Positions 1 to 7,782 of a stretch of DNA of 35,744 bases are shown here, one piece after another (position 1 is the stretch's first letter; each line of letters starts with the position of its first letter). The position numbers were made by a program, and so were the translations under genes. This DNA comes from Aggregatilineales bacterium. Its GTDB lineage: Bacteria > Chloroflexota > Anaerolineae > Aggregatilineales > Ch27. A model generated the notes under the pieces. It saw nothing but the letters and a program-made list of their open reading frames with translations. It was not told where the DNA came from and ran no database searches. The stretch spans positions 1 through 35,744 of the forward strand of contig JARKOQ010000168.1 of NCBI GenBank assembly GCA_029976005.1. The letters run 5' to 3'.

Positions 1-90
1 GCCGGTCACGACCGGCGCTTTGGCCAGGACAAGCACCGCCAGACCCAGCAGCAAGCCCATCACCAGCGCCACCCGGCCGACTCGACGCAC
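1..90 (-). CDS. N-terminus of a secreted or membrane protein (partial)
   Basis: Only the first 30 residues are inside the window, and the gene runs off the left edge. The start is a GTG at 90-88, preceded by a good ribosome binding site (AAAGGAG, about 6 nt upstream). The peptide begins MRRVGRVALVMG and continues with a Leu/Val/Gly-rich stretch (residues 7-23), which is a typical positively charged plus hydrophobic signal peptide or first membrane helix. No function can be assigned from this fragment. It is divergent from moeA at 252. A well-formed promoter facing this gene lies at 135-163. Confidence 0.6.
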   Translation of the reverse strand, partial: MRRVGRVALVMGLLLGLAVLVLAKAPVVTG

Positions 91-134
91 GGGGAACTCC
101 TTTCAGCGGTGATTCCAGCGATCCAGCCTCTCTC

Positions 135-163
135 ATTATGGAGGGAACGCCGCCGGGTGGCAA
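135..163 (-). promoter_or_regulatory. Candidate sigma70-type promoter for the leftmost gene
   Basis: On the minus strand, TTGCCA (163-158) and CATAAT (140-135) are separated by exactly 17 bp. Each box matches five of six consensus positions. It faces the GTG-started gene at 90 and leaves a leader of roughly 40 nt. Confidence 0.55.
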
Positions 164-172
164 TCCGATCGG

Positions 173-201
173 TTTATCTGGGTGGGCAGGATGAGTACAA
201 T
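173..201 (+). promoter_or_regulatory. Candidate promoter for the moeA-kinase cluster
   Basis: TTTATC (173-178) and TACAAT (196-201) are 17 bp apart, about 50 nt upstream of the moeA start. The -10 matches five of six positions and the -35 only three. It lies back to back with the minus-strand promoter at 135-163, as expected for a divergent intergenic region. Confidence 0.35.
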
Positions 202-251
202 CAAGGCATGAACGGAAGCATCCAGGTCCTTTCGATCCGGAGGACGCGCCC

Positions 252-1529
252 ATGCCTGAATTCTTCAATCTCGTTCCCCCTGATGAAGCCCGCGCCCGCT
301 GGCTGGCCGCGCTCAGCCACCGCACCGCGACGGGCACGGCGGCCAGCGCCCTCGAGCAGGCCATCCAGTACGGCCTGCCGGTCGTCGTCGACGAAGCGCT
401 CAGTCCGGCCGATCTGCCCGCCTTTCGCCGCAGCACGGCCGATGGCTACGCCGTGCGGGCCGCCGATACCTATGGGGCGGGCGAATCCCTGCCCGCCTAT
501 CTGAGCGTGATCGGCGAGGCGCGCATGGGCGAAGTGCCCGGCGTGACGCTTGGCTCCGGCCAGGCCGTGCTGATCCACACCGGGGCGATGCTGCCCGACG
601 GGGCGGACGCGGTGGTGATGGTCGAGCAGACCCAGCCTGCCGCCGGAGACGAGATCGAAGTCCTGCGCCGGGTCGCGCCGGGCGAAAACGTCCTCCAGGT
701 CGGGGAAGACATCCGGCGCGGCGAAACGATCGTGCCCGGCGGGGCCATCCTGCGCCCGCAGGAGGTGGGCGGGCTGCTGGCCCTGGGTCTGGGCACCGAG
801 GAGCGCCCGCTGGTCGTGCGCGACCGGCCGCGCGTGGCGATCTTCTCCACCGGCGACGAGGTCGTTCCGCCCGCCCAGACGCCTGGCCCCGGCCAGGTGC
901 GCGACATCAACAGCTTCACGATCAGCGCCCAGGCAGCCCGCGCCGGGGCCGTGCCGGACGTGCGCGGCATCTTCCCCGACCGGCCCGACGAGCTGCTCTC
1001 GGCCCTGCGCCTGGCCCTGGCTCCGCCCGGCGCGGCGGACATGCTGGTCGTCACGGCGGGGAGCAGCGTCAGCGTGCGCGACATGACCGCCGAGGTCTTC
1101 GGCCAACTGGCGGCCGAGTTCGGCGGACCCGGCGTGCTGGTGCACGGCGTGGCGCTCAGGCCCGGCAAGCCGACCATCCTGGCCGCGATCGGCGGGCGGC
1201 CGGTGCTGGGCCTGCCCGGCAACCCGGTCAGCGCCATGGTGGCCTTCTGGCTGTTTGGCCGTCCGGCGATCGCCCGCCTGATGGACGCCCGGCTGCCCAT
1301 CGCGCCGCGTACCCAGGCGATCCTGACGGCCAACGTCGCCAGCGCCGCCGGGCGCGAGGACTACGTCCCCTGCCGGCTGGTCGAGGACGGCGACCGGCTG
1401 CTGGCGGAGCCGATTTTTGGCAAGAGCAACCTGATCTTCACTCTGGTGCGGGCCGACGGGCTGCTTCGGGTGCCGCTGGACGCGACCGGATTGCGTGCGG
1501 GGGAAGCAGTCACGGTATACTACTTCTAA
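252..1529 (+). CDS. moeA: Molybdopterin molybdotransferase, MoeA family
   Basis: MoeA family enzymes insert molybdate (or tungstate) into adenylylated molybdopterin in the cytoplasm, the last step of molybdenum cofactor synthesis. The 425-residue length is normal for the family. Family signatures appear in order: STADGYAVRAADTYGA (about 56-71), GAMLPDGADAVVMVEQT (about 115-131), FSTGDEV (about 199), a substrate-loop segment TAGSSVSVRDMT (about 271-282), HGVALRPGKPT and GLPGNPVSA (about 300-330). The C-terminal beta-barrel domain is present. The start is supported by GGAGG at 239-243, eight nt before the ATG. The next gene follows after 27 nt, and a second moeA paralogue lies at 5034, so this locus holds two MoeA proteins. 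No moaA, mogA or molybdate transporter is in the window. Family assignment is confident; metal preference is unknown. Confidence 0.93.
   Translation: MPEFFNLVPPDEARARWLAALSHRTATGTAASALEQAIQYGLPVVVDEALSPADLPAFRRSTADGYAVRAADTYGAGESLPAYLSVIGEARMGEVPGVTLGSGQAVLIHTGAMLPDGADAVVMVEQTQPAAGDEIEVLRRVAPGENVLQVGEDIRRGETIVPGGAILRPQEVGGLLALGLGTEERPLVVRDRPRVAIFSTGDEVVPPAQTPGPGQVRDINSFTISAQAARAGAVPDVRGIFPDRPDELLSALRLALAPPGAADMLVVTAGSSVSVRDMTAEVFGQLAAEFGGPGVLVHGVALRPGKPTILAAIGGRPVLGLPGNPVSAMVAFWLFGRPAIARLMDARLPIAPRTQAILTANVASAAGREDYVPCRLVEDGDRLLAEPIFGKSNLIFTLVRADGLLRVPLDATGLRAGEAVTVYYF
1516..1521 (+). promoter_or_regulatory. Candidate -10 element upstream of first kinase
   Basis: TATACT overlaps the end of moeA and ends 35 nt before the kinase ATG at 1557. 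The identical hexamer sits 36 nt before the ATG of the second kinase (3279-3284), so the spacing is conserved between the duplicated genes. TTGCGT at 1491-1496 could be a -35, but the spacer would be 19 bp. Without a clear -35 this is weak. Confidence 0.25.
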
Positions 1530-1556
1530 ACACGCCAACTGATCACCGGTCAATTC

Positions 1557-3260
1557 ATGAACCACGACGATTCGGGCAAGACTCAGGCTCAACTCATCGC
1601 GGAAATCACGGCTCTGCGCCAGCGCATTGCCGCGCTGGAGGTGGGCGCGCTGGCCGCCCAGAGCGAGGCCAGCGCCGAGCGACTGCGCCAGGTCGTCCGG
1701 AACATGCCGGTCATGATGCTAGCCTACGACCAGGCCCGACTGAACATCGTGGTCTGGAACCAGGAGTGCGAGCGCGTGACCGGCTGGAGCGCGGCCGAGA
1801 TCGTCGGCGACCCCCTGGCCCCCTTGAAATACTATCCGGACGAGGCGTACCGGCGCTATCTGTATGCCGAGTGGGATCGCCTGGGCGATGACTATCGTGA
1901 GCTGGAAACCCACATGACCTGCAAGGATGGCTCGGTCAGGGTCGTGGCCTGGTCGAACATCTCCGGGCGCTTTCCGATCCCCGGCTGGGGGACGTGGGCC
2001 GTCGGGGTGGACGTGACCGCGCGCAAGGCGGCCGAGCGCGTGCTGCTCAACGCCCGCGACGAGCTGGAGCGGCTCGTCCAGGTCCGCACGCGCGAGCTGG
2101 CGGAGAGCAACCGGCAGTTGGAAGCCGAGATCGACGAGCGCATCCAGGCGGAAGAAGCCGTGCGCGAGCGCGAGGAACGGCTGCGCCGGGTGCTGGAGCA
2201 CATGCCGGTCATGCTGATTGCCTACGACGAGCAGGCGTCTACCCTGGTCGTGTGGAACCGGGAATGCGAGCGCGTGACGGGCTGGAGCGCGGCGGAGATC
2301 GTCGGCAAGACGGGCACGGAAATCCATCCTCTGCTGTACCCTGACAAAGATTACCTGCGCCATGTCTGGGAGTTGATGAAACAAGGCGGCGATCGCTACC
2401 GGAACCTGGAATGGGACTGGATGTGTAAGGACGGCACGCGCAAGACCATCTCCTGGTCGAACATTTCCGGCGAGTTTCCAATTCCCGGCTGGGCGACCTG
2501 GGCCGTCGGCATCGATGTCACCGAACGCCGCAAGACTCAGCAGCGCGCCATGGAGCTGATCGTCGAGCAGCAGCGCGTCCAGCTTCTCCAGCAGTTCATC
2601 GGGGATATCTCGCACGATCTCAAGAACCCGCTGGCGAGCATGATGTTCAGCCTGGGGGTGATCCGGCGCACCGCGAACGAGGGCCAGCGTCAGCAGCACC
2701 TGGAGATCATCGATACCCAGATTCGCCATCTGGAAAAGGTGCTGGAAGACCTGCTGAACATCGTGCGGCTTGACCGGGATGTGGCCCTGAGCTTGCAGTT
2801 CGCGGACCTCAACCCATTGGCCGCGCAGATCGCGGCCCAGGAGCAGGGGGCGGTCGCCGCCCGCGGCCAGACGTTCGCGGTGCAGACGGCCCGCCAGCCG
2901 CTGCGGGTGCGCTGCGACCCGGCCCGGCTCGGCCAGGCGCTCACCAATCTGGTCGTCAACGCGATCAACTATACCCCGGAGGGTGGGGCGATCACCCTGC
3001 GCACCTTTTCGGAAGACGGGCAGGCTGTGCTGGAGGTGACTGACACCGGGATCGGGATCGCGCCGGACGTGGCGCCGCACATCTTCAAGCGCTTCTACCG
3101 CGCCGACCAGGCGCGCGGCGCCCATACGGGCGGGATGGGGCTGGGGCTGGCGATCGCCCAGGCCATCGTCCACGCCCACCGGGGGACAATCGAAGTGGAC
3201 AGCGCCCCCGGCGAAGGCAGCACCTTTCGCATCCGCCTTCCTCTGGTCGAACCAGCGTAG
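1557..3260 (+). CDS. Soluble PAS-PAS sensor histidine kinase (copy 1)
   Basis: A cytoplasmic two-component sensor kinase of 567 residues with no membrane segment. Order: N-terminal coiled coil (about 8-45), PAS domain 1 (about 45-165), coiled-coil linker (about 165-205), PAS domain 2 (about 206-325), HisKA dimerisation domain with H-box ISHDLKNPLAS and phospho-acceptor His353, then the HATPase domain (about 445-560). The latter has the N-box (LVVNAINYTPEGG), G1 (DTGIGIA), F-box (IFKRFYRADQAR) and G2 (GGMGLGLAIA). The two PAS domains are homologous, each containing a VWN-ECERVTGWSAAEIVG segment and a CKDG--R--SWSNISG-FPIPGW segment. No response regulator is encoded nearby, so the output partner is unknown. 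It is duplicated in tandem at 3321, and both copies are enclosed by two moeA genes. A link to molybdenum or redox sensing is only a guess. The ATG lacks a strong ribosome binding site. Confidence 0.92.
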   Translation: MNHDDSGKTQAQLIAEITALRQRIAALEVGALAAQSEASAERLRQVVRNMPVMMLAYDQARLNIVVWNQECERVTGWSAAEIVGDPLAPLKYYPDEAYRRYLYAEWDRLGDDYRELETHMTCKDGSVRVVAWSNISGRFPIPGWGTWAVGVDVTARKAAERVLLNARDELERLVQVRTRELAESNRQLEAEIDERIQAEEAVREREERLRRVLEHMPVMLIAYDEQASTLVVWNRECERVTGWSAAEIVGKTGTEIHPLLYPDKDYLRHVWELMKQGGDRYRNLEWDWMCKDGTRKTISWSNISGEFPIPGWATWAVGIDVTERRKTQQRAMELIVEQQRVQLLQQFIGDISHDLKNPLASMMFSLGVIRRTANEGQRQQHLEIIDTQIRHLEKVLEDLLNIVRLDRDVALSLQFADLNPLAAQIAAQEQGAVAARGQTFAVQTARQPLRVRCDPARLGQALTNLVVNAINYTPEGGAITLRTFSEDGQAVLEVTDTGIGIAPDVAPHIFKRFYRADQARGAHTGGMGLGLAIAQAIVHAHRGTIEVDSAPGEGSTFRIRLPLVEPA

Positions 3261-3278
3261 CCGGATGATTAATCGGAG

Positions 3279-3284
3279 TATACT
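3279..3284 (+). promoter_or_regulatory. Candidate -10 element upstream of second kinase
   Basis: TATACT in the 60-nt gap between the kinases, ending 36 nt before the ATG at 3321. It occupies the same relative position as the TATACT upstream of copy 1. No convincing -35 was found. Confidence 0.25.
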
Positions 3285-3320
3285 TGTAGTAACCATTGGC
3301 ACTCCGGAACCGATCCGTCC

Positions 3321-5021
3321 ATGAGCGACGCCGATTTCAGCAAGTCCCAGGCTCAACTCCTCGAGGAGTTGCGACTCCTGCGCCAGCGGCTGGCTGTGCT
3401 GGAGGCGGGTGATCTGGCCGCCCAGAGCGAGGCCAGCGCCGAGCGACTGCGCCAGGTCGTCCAGAATATGCCGGTGATGATGCTGGCCTATGACGAGGCC
3501 CGCGACAAGATCGTGGTCTGGAACCAGGAATGCGAGCGCGTGACCGGCTGGAGCGCGGCCGAGATTGCCGGCGATTCGCTGGCCGCGCGCCGCTATTATC
3601 CGGACGAGGCCTACCGGAACGGCCTGATCGCGGAATGGAACCGGCTGGGCGACGATTACCGCGACATGGAAACCTGGATGACGTGCAAGGATGGCTCGGT
3701 CAGGGCCGTGGCCTGGTCGAACATTTCCGAGCGCTTTCCGATCCCCGGCTGGGGGACGTGGGCCGTCGGGGTGGACGTGACCGCGCGCAAGGAGGCCGAG
3801 CGCGTGCTGCTCAACGCCCGCGACGAGCTGGAGCGGCTCGTCCAGGTCCGCACGCGCGAGCTGGCGGAGAGCAACCGGCACTTGGAAGCCGAGATCGACG
3901 AGCGCATCCAGGCGGAAGAAGCCATTCGCGAGCGCGAGGAACGGCTGCGCCGGGTGCTGGAGCACATGCCGGTGATGCTGATCGCCTACGCCGAGGATCA
4001 TTCCCGCATTGCGGCCTGGAACCGGGAATGCGAGCGCGTGACCGGCTACAGCGCGGCGGAAATGGTCGGCCGGCCGGATACCGAGACCAATCCCCTGCTC
4101 TACCCCGACCCGGACTATCTGAGCCAGTTGATTGCGCGGTTGGATGCCAGCGGGGATCGCTACCGGAACTGGGAATGGGACTGGGTGTGCAAGGACGGCA
4201 CGCGCAAGACCATCTCCTGGTCGAACATCTCCGGGGATTTCCCGGTCCCCGGCTGGTCGACCTGGGGCATCGGGATCGATGTCACCGAGCGCCGCAAAGC
4301 CCAGCAGCGCGCCATGGAGCTGATCGTCGAGCAGCAGCGCGTCCAGCTTCTCCAGCAGTTCATCGGCGACGTGTCGCACGACCTCAAGAACCCGCTGGCG
4401 AGCATGAAGTTCAGCCTGGGGGTGATCCAGCGCACCGCGAACGAAGGCCAGCGCGAGCAGCACCTGGAAATCATCGATACCCAGATTCGCCACCTGGAAA
4501 AGGTGCTGGAAGACCTGTTGAACATCGTGCGGCTTGACCGGGACATGGCCCTGAGCTTGCAGATCGCGGACCTCAACCCGCTGGTCGAGCAGATCGCGGG
4601 GCAGCAGCAGGGGGCGGCCGCCGCCCGCAATCAGACGCTCGCCGTCCGGCTGGCGAGCCAGCCGCTGCGGGTGCGCTGCGACCCGGCCCGGCTCGGCCAG
4701 GCGTTCACCAACCTGATCGTCAACGCGATCAATTACACCCCTGAAGGCGGGACGATCACCTTGCAGACTCACCTGAACGGGGAACAGGCCGTGCTGGAAG
4801 TGACTGACACCGGGATCGGGATCGCGCCGGACGTGGTGCCGCACATCTTCAAGCGCTTCTACCGCGCCGACCAGGCGCGCAGCGCCCACACGGGCGGGAT
4901 GGGGCTGGGGCTGGCGATCGCCCAGGCCATCGTTCACGCCCACCGGGGGACGATCGAGGTGGACAGCACCCCCGGCGAGGGCAGCGCTTTCCGCGTTCAT
5001 CTCCCCCTGACAGAGGACTGA
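3321..5021 (+). CDS. Soluble PAS-PAS sensor histidine kinase (copy 2, tandem paralogue)
   Basis: This 566-residue kinase has the same domain order and almost the same length as the upstream gene, and its H-box histidine is also residue 353 (VSHDLKNPLAS). It is therefore a tandem duplicate. Divergence is uneven. The linker from the end of PAS1 to the start of PAS2 (DNA about 3760-3980 against 1996-2226) differs at only a handful of bases. The PAS ligand-pocket regions differ substantially, for example ETNPLLYPDPDYLSQLIARLDASG here against EIHPLLYPDKDYLRHVWELMKQGG. This suggests that the sensing parts diverged while linker and kinase core were kept similar. The N, G1, F and G2 boxes of the ATPase domain are intact. 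No response regulator is adjacent. It ends 12 nt before the MoeA-PBP fusion gene, so co-transcription is likely. Confidence 0.92.
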   Translation: MSDADFSKSQAQLLEELRLLRQRLAVLEAGDLAAQSEASAERLRQVVQNMPVMMLAYDEARDKIVVWNQECERVTGWSAAEIAGDSLAARRYYPDEAYRNGLIAEWNRLGDDYRDMETWMTCKDGSVRAVAWSNISERFPIPGWGTWAVGVDVTARKEAERVLLNARDELERLVQVRTRELAESNRHLEAEIDERIQAEEAIREREERLRRVLEHMPVMLIAYAEDHSRIAAWNRECERVTGYSAAEMVGRPDTETNPLLYPDPDYLSQLIARLDASGDRYRNWEWDWVCKDGTRKTISWSNISGDFPVPGWSTWGIGIDVTERRKAQQRAMELIVEQQRVQLLQQFIGDVSHDLKNPLASMKFSLGVIQRTANEGQREQHLEIIDTQIRHLEKVLEDLLNIVRLDRDMALSLQIADLNPLVEQIAGQQQGAAAARNQTLAVRLASQPLRVRCDPARLGQAFTNLIVNAINYTPEGGTITLQTHLNGEQAVLEVTDTGIGIAPDVVPHIFKRFYRADQARSAHTGGMGLGLAIAQAIVHAHRGTIEVDSTPGEGSAFRVHLPLTED

Positions 5022-5033
5022 TCGATCTTCCCC

Positions 5034-7019
5034 ATGACCGGCGAGCGCGCCATCTACCTCCGCGACATCCCGCTGGACGACGCCTGGGCGGCTTTCGACG
5101 CCGCGCTTGAACAGGCCGGGCTGGACGGGCCATTCCCGGCCGAGGACGTGCCGCTGGACGCCGCCCTGGGCCGGGTGACCGCCCAGCCGGTCTGGGCGCG
5201 GGTCAGCGCCCCGCACTACCACGCCAGCGCCATGGACGGTTACGCCGTGCGCGCCGGCGATACCCTCGGCGCGACCGAGACCCAACCGGTCACGCTCCAG
5301 GAGGGCACGCCGGAGGACCGCGCGCGTCCGGCCTGGCCGGTCAATACCGGCCAGCCGCTGCCCGCCTGGGCCGACGCCGTGATCATGATCGAGCACGTCC
5401 AGCCGTTGGGCGACGGCCGCCTGGCGATTCACGCCCCGGTCGCCCCCTGGCAGCACGTCCGCCCGCTGGGCGAGGACATGGTCGCCACCGAGCTGGTGCT
5501 GCCCGCCAACCACGCCCTGCGCCCGGTCGACCTGGGCGCGATCGCCGGCTGCGGGCACGCAGCCGTGCGCGTCCGGCGGCGGCCGCGCGTCGCCATCCAG
5601 CCCACCGGCTCGGAGCTGGTCCAGCCCGGCGATCCCCTCGTCCCTGGGGCGATCATCGAATCGAACGGCCTCGTCCTGGCCGCCCAGGTGCGGGCCTGGG
5701 GCGGGGAACCGATCCGGTTACCGCCCGTCCCGGACGAGCGCGCGGTCATCCGGGCGGCGGTGGAACGGGCCGCCGCCGGGGCCGACCTTATCCTGATCAA
5801 CGCCGGATCGTCGGCCGGCAGCGAGGATCACACCGCCGCCGTGGTGGACAGCCTGGGCGACCTGCTGGTGCACGGCGTGGCCGTGCGGCCCGGCCATCCG
5901 GTCGTGCTGGGGATGCTCCATGTCCAGGGCCGCCGGGTGCCGGCCATCGGCGTGCCGGGCTATCCGGTCTCCGCTGCCCTGACCGGCGAGATTTTCGTCA
6001 AACCGCTGCTGGCACGCTGGCTGGGGATCGTGCCCGCCCCGCCGCCCACGATCGAAGGCGAGCTGACCCGCAAGGTGCTCAGCCCGGCCGGGGACGACGA
6101 ATACCTGCGGGTGGCGGTCGGGCAGGTGGGCGAGCGGGTATGGGTCACGCCGCTGGGGCGCGGCGCGGGGGTGATCACCTCCCTGGTGCGGGCGGATGGG
6201 ATCGTGCGCATCCCGCGCTTCAGCGAAGGACACGCCGCGGGCGACCGGGTGCGCGTGCTGCTTACCCGCGATCCGGGCCAGATCGCCCGGACGGTGTCGA
6301 TCATTGGCAGCCACGACCTGACGCTCGACCTGCTGGCCCAGTTCCTGGCGGAGCGCCATCCCGCCTACCGGCTGTCCAGCGCCCACGTGGGCAGCCTGGG
6401 CGGGCTGCTGGCCCTGCGGCGCGGGCAGGCCCACCTGGCTGGCTGTCACCTGCTGGACGTGGACTCCGGCGAATACAATGTGACCTATATCCGCCAATAC
6501 CTGCCGGACGCGGCCGTGCGCCTGATCACCCTGGCCGGGCGCGTGCAGGGTCTGATCCTGCCGCCGGGCAACCCGAAGGGCATCCGGGGAATCGCCGATC
6601 TGGCCCGCCCGGACGTGCGCTATGCCAACCGCCAGCGTGGGGCGGGCACGCGCCTGCTGCTCGATCACCTGCTGGGGCAGGCCGGCCTCGCGCCCGACCA
6701 GGTGCGGGGCTACGAGCACGAGCTGATCACCCACCTGGCGGTCGCCGCCGCCGTGCAGAGCGGCCAGGCCGACTGTGGGCTGGGCGTCCTGGCGGCGGCG
6801 CGGGCGCTGGAACTGGACTTCCTCCCCCTGGCCCAGGAACGCTACGACCTGGCCCTGCCGCTGGAACATGCCGCCGTGCCGCAGGTCGCGGCCGCGCTGG
6901 ACCTGCTCCACGACCCGGCCTTCCGGGCCGCCGTCGCCGCCTTGCCGGGCTACGACATAAGCCAGATGGGCGAGGTAGCCGCCGAAATCCGGCCAGCCGG
7001 CTCCAAACCGGGCATATGA
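5034..7019 (+). CDS. moeA: MoeA fused to a C-terminal PBP-like substrate-binding domain
   Basis: The 661-residue protein has an N-terminal MoeA (about 1-410) followed by a periplasmic-binding-protein-like domain (about 420-650). The MoeA part has SAMDGYAVRAGDT (about 65-77), ADAVIMIEHV, TGSELVQPGDPLVPGA, the loop NAGSSAGSEDHTAAV, HGVAVRPGHPV and GVPGYPVSA. The C-terminal part begins near VSIIGSHDLTLDLLAQFL and contains GSLGGLLALRRGQAHLAGCHLLD, TLAGRVQGLILPPGNPKGI and RGAGTRLLLDHLLG. This resembles the PBP-like domain found with MoeA or with LysR-type HTH domains in molybdate-related proteins. There is no signal peptide, so the binding domain is cytoplasmic and may sense or deliver a ligand such as molybdate or tungstate; that is inference. 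The upstream ribosome binding site is weak. The stop overlaps the start of the GNAT gene by the ATGA arrangement. Confidence 0.9.
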   Translation: MTGERAIYLRDIPLDDAWAAFDAALEQAGLDGPFPAEDVPLDAALGRVTAQPVWARVSAPHYHASAMDGYAVRAGDTLGATETQPVTLQEGTPEDRARPAWPVNTGQPLPAWADAVIMIEHVQPLGDGRLAIHAPVAPWQHVRPLGEDMVATELVLPANHALRPVDLGAIAGCGHAAVRVRRRPRVAIQPTGSELVQPGDPLVPGAIIESNGLVLAAQVRAWGGEPIRLPPVPDERAVIRAAVERAAAGADLILINAGSSAGSEDHTAAVVDSLGDLLVHGVAVRPGHPVVLGMLHVQGRRVPAIGVPGYPVSAALTGEIFVKPLLARWLGIVPAPPPTIEGELTRKVLSPAGDDEYLRVAVGQVGERVWVTPLGRGAGVITSLVRADGIVRIPRFSEGHAAGDRVRVLLTRDPGQIARTVSIIGSHDLTLDLLAQFLAERHPAYRLSSAHVGSLGGLLALRRGQAHLAGCHLLDVDSGEYNVTYIRQYLPDAAVRLITLAGRVQGLILPPGNPKGIRGIADLARPDVRYANRQRGAGTRLLLDHLLGQAGLAPDQVRGYEHELITHLAVAAAVQSGQADCGLGVLAAARALELDFLPLAQERYDLALPLEHAAVPQVAAALDLLHDPAFRAAVAALPGYDISQMGEVAAEIRPAGSKPGI

Positions 7020-7573
7020 ACGCCCCGTTCGACTTCTCCACGCGCCCCGTGCTGGAGACGGCCCGCCTGCGCCTGGCCCTCCTGGCGCGGGAGGACGCGC
7101 CCGGCCTGCTGGCCCTGCTAGGCGATCCTGAGGTCAGCCGCCGCCACGATCTGCCCCCGCCGGAGACCCTGGCCGAGGCCGAGACTCTGATCATGGACTT
7201 CACCCGGCGTTTCGAGGCGGGCATCGGCCTGCACTGGAAGATCGCCCGGCGTGACGATCCGGCCGGGCTGATCGGGACGTGCGGCATCCTGACCTGGCAG
7301 CCCTGGACGCGCCGCGCGGTGGTGGGTTACGACGTGGCCCGGCCGCACTGGGGGCAGGGTTACGCCGGCGAGGCGCTGGGGGCGGTGCTTGCGTGGGGCT
7401 TTGCCCATCTGGGGGTGGCCCGCTTCGAGGCCCGTGTCGCGCCGGACAACCCCGCCTCGGAACGGGTGCTGGCCCGGTTGGGCTTCCGGCTGGAGGGCGA
7501 GCAGGAGCAGCCCGCCGTCTGGACAGGCGGCCGTCGCGTGGTGCGGTTGTATGCCCTGACCCGGCCGGAATGA
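7016..7573 (+). CDS. GNAT family N-acetyltransferase (RimJ/RimL-like)
   Basis: A 185-residue acetyl-CoA-dependent acyltransferase of the Acetyltransf_3 type, resembling ribosomal-protein alanine acetyltransferases. The typical N-terminal pattern LETARLRLALLAREDAPGLL is followed by the HWKIARRDDPAGLIGTCGI strand region. Motif A, PHWGQGYAGEALGAVL, provides the acetyl-CoA pyrophosphate loop, and ARVAPDNPASERVLARLGF is the usual C-terminal motif. The ATG at 7016 overlaps the TGA of the MoeA fusion gene, which indicates translational coupling. The frame stays open far upstream, but that extension lies within moeA and shows no homology, so the start chosen is 7016. Substrate unknown. A foldback repeat begins seven nt after the stop. 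Confidence 0.88.
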   Translation: MNAPFDFSTRPVLETARLRLALLAREDAPGLLALLGDPEVSRRHDLPPPETLAEAETLIMDFTRRFEAGIGLHWKIARRDDPAGLIGTCGILTWQPWTRRAVVGYDVARPHWGQGYAGEALGAVLAWGFAHLGVARFEARVAPDNPASERVLARLGFRLEGEQEQPAVWTGGRRVVRLYALTRPE

Positions 7574-7579
7574 TTTCTA

Positions 7580-7681
7580 TTCAATTCAACATAGATTGCA
7601 CGGATAGGACGGATGAACACGGATTTGCAGCAGGAAAACCGTGTCTATCCTTTGAATCCGTCCTGTTTGTGTTGAATTGAA
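7580..7681. repeat. Foldback repeat, CACGGAT family (copy 1)
   Basis: A 102-bp element with perfect 12-bp terminal inverted repeats (TTCAATTCAACA at 7580-7591 and its complement at 7670-7681). Further inner pairs fold on each other: AGGACGGAT at 7606-7614 with ATCCGTCCT at 7656-7664, and ACACGG with CCGTGT near the loop. It encodes nothing and starts immediately after the GNAT stop. A related element sharing the CACGGAT words and the TGTTGAAYTGAA tail lies at 14870-14959. It resembles a small non-autonomous foldback or REP-like element; no transposase is present. Confidence 0.8.
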
Positions 7682-7782
7682 AGGTGGCCTTGTCGCGCCC
7701 GGCCCTGGTCGGGCACCGGCTTTAGCGGTAGACTGAAGCACACCAATCACACAGGTCACCCAGACAGAAATGGCACACGAAC

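Noticed and set aside
109..504. A small plus-strand gene at the left edge
   Set aside because: It overlaps moeA in another frame, lacks a ribosome binding site and covers the divergent promoters.
1719..5558. A 1279-codon open frame antisense to both kinases
   Set aside because: It mirrors the two tandem kinases, has the His/Asp/Gly-rich composition of GC-rich antisense frames, shows internal duplication only because the sense genes are duplicated, and has no recognisable domain. The sense genes are unmistakable kinases.
6140..7015. A GNAT fused to a long upstream domain
   Set aside because: The upstream part lies inside the MoeA-PBP gene in another frame and is Gly/Ala/Arg/Pro-rich without domains.
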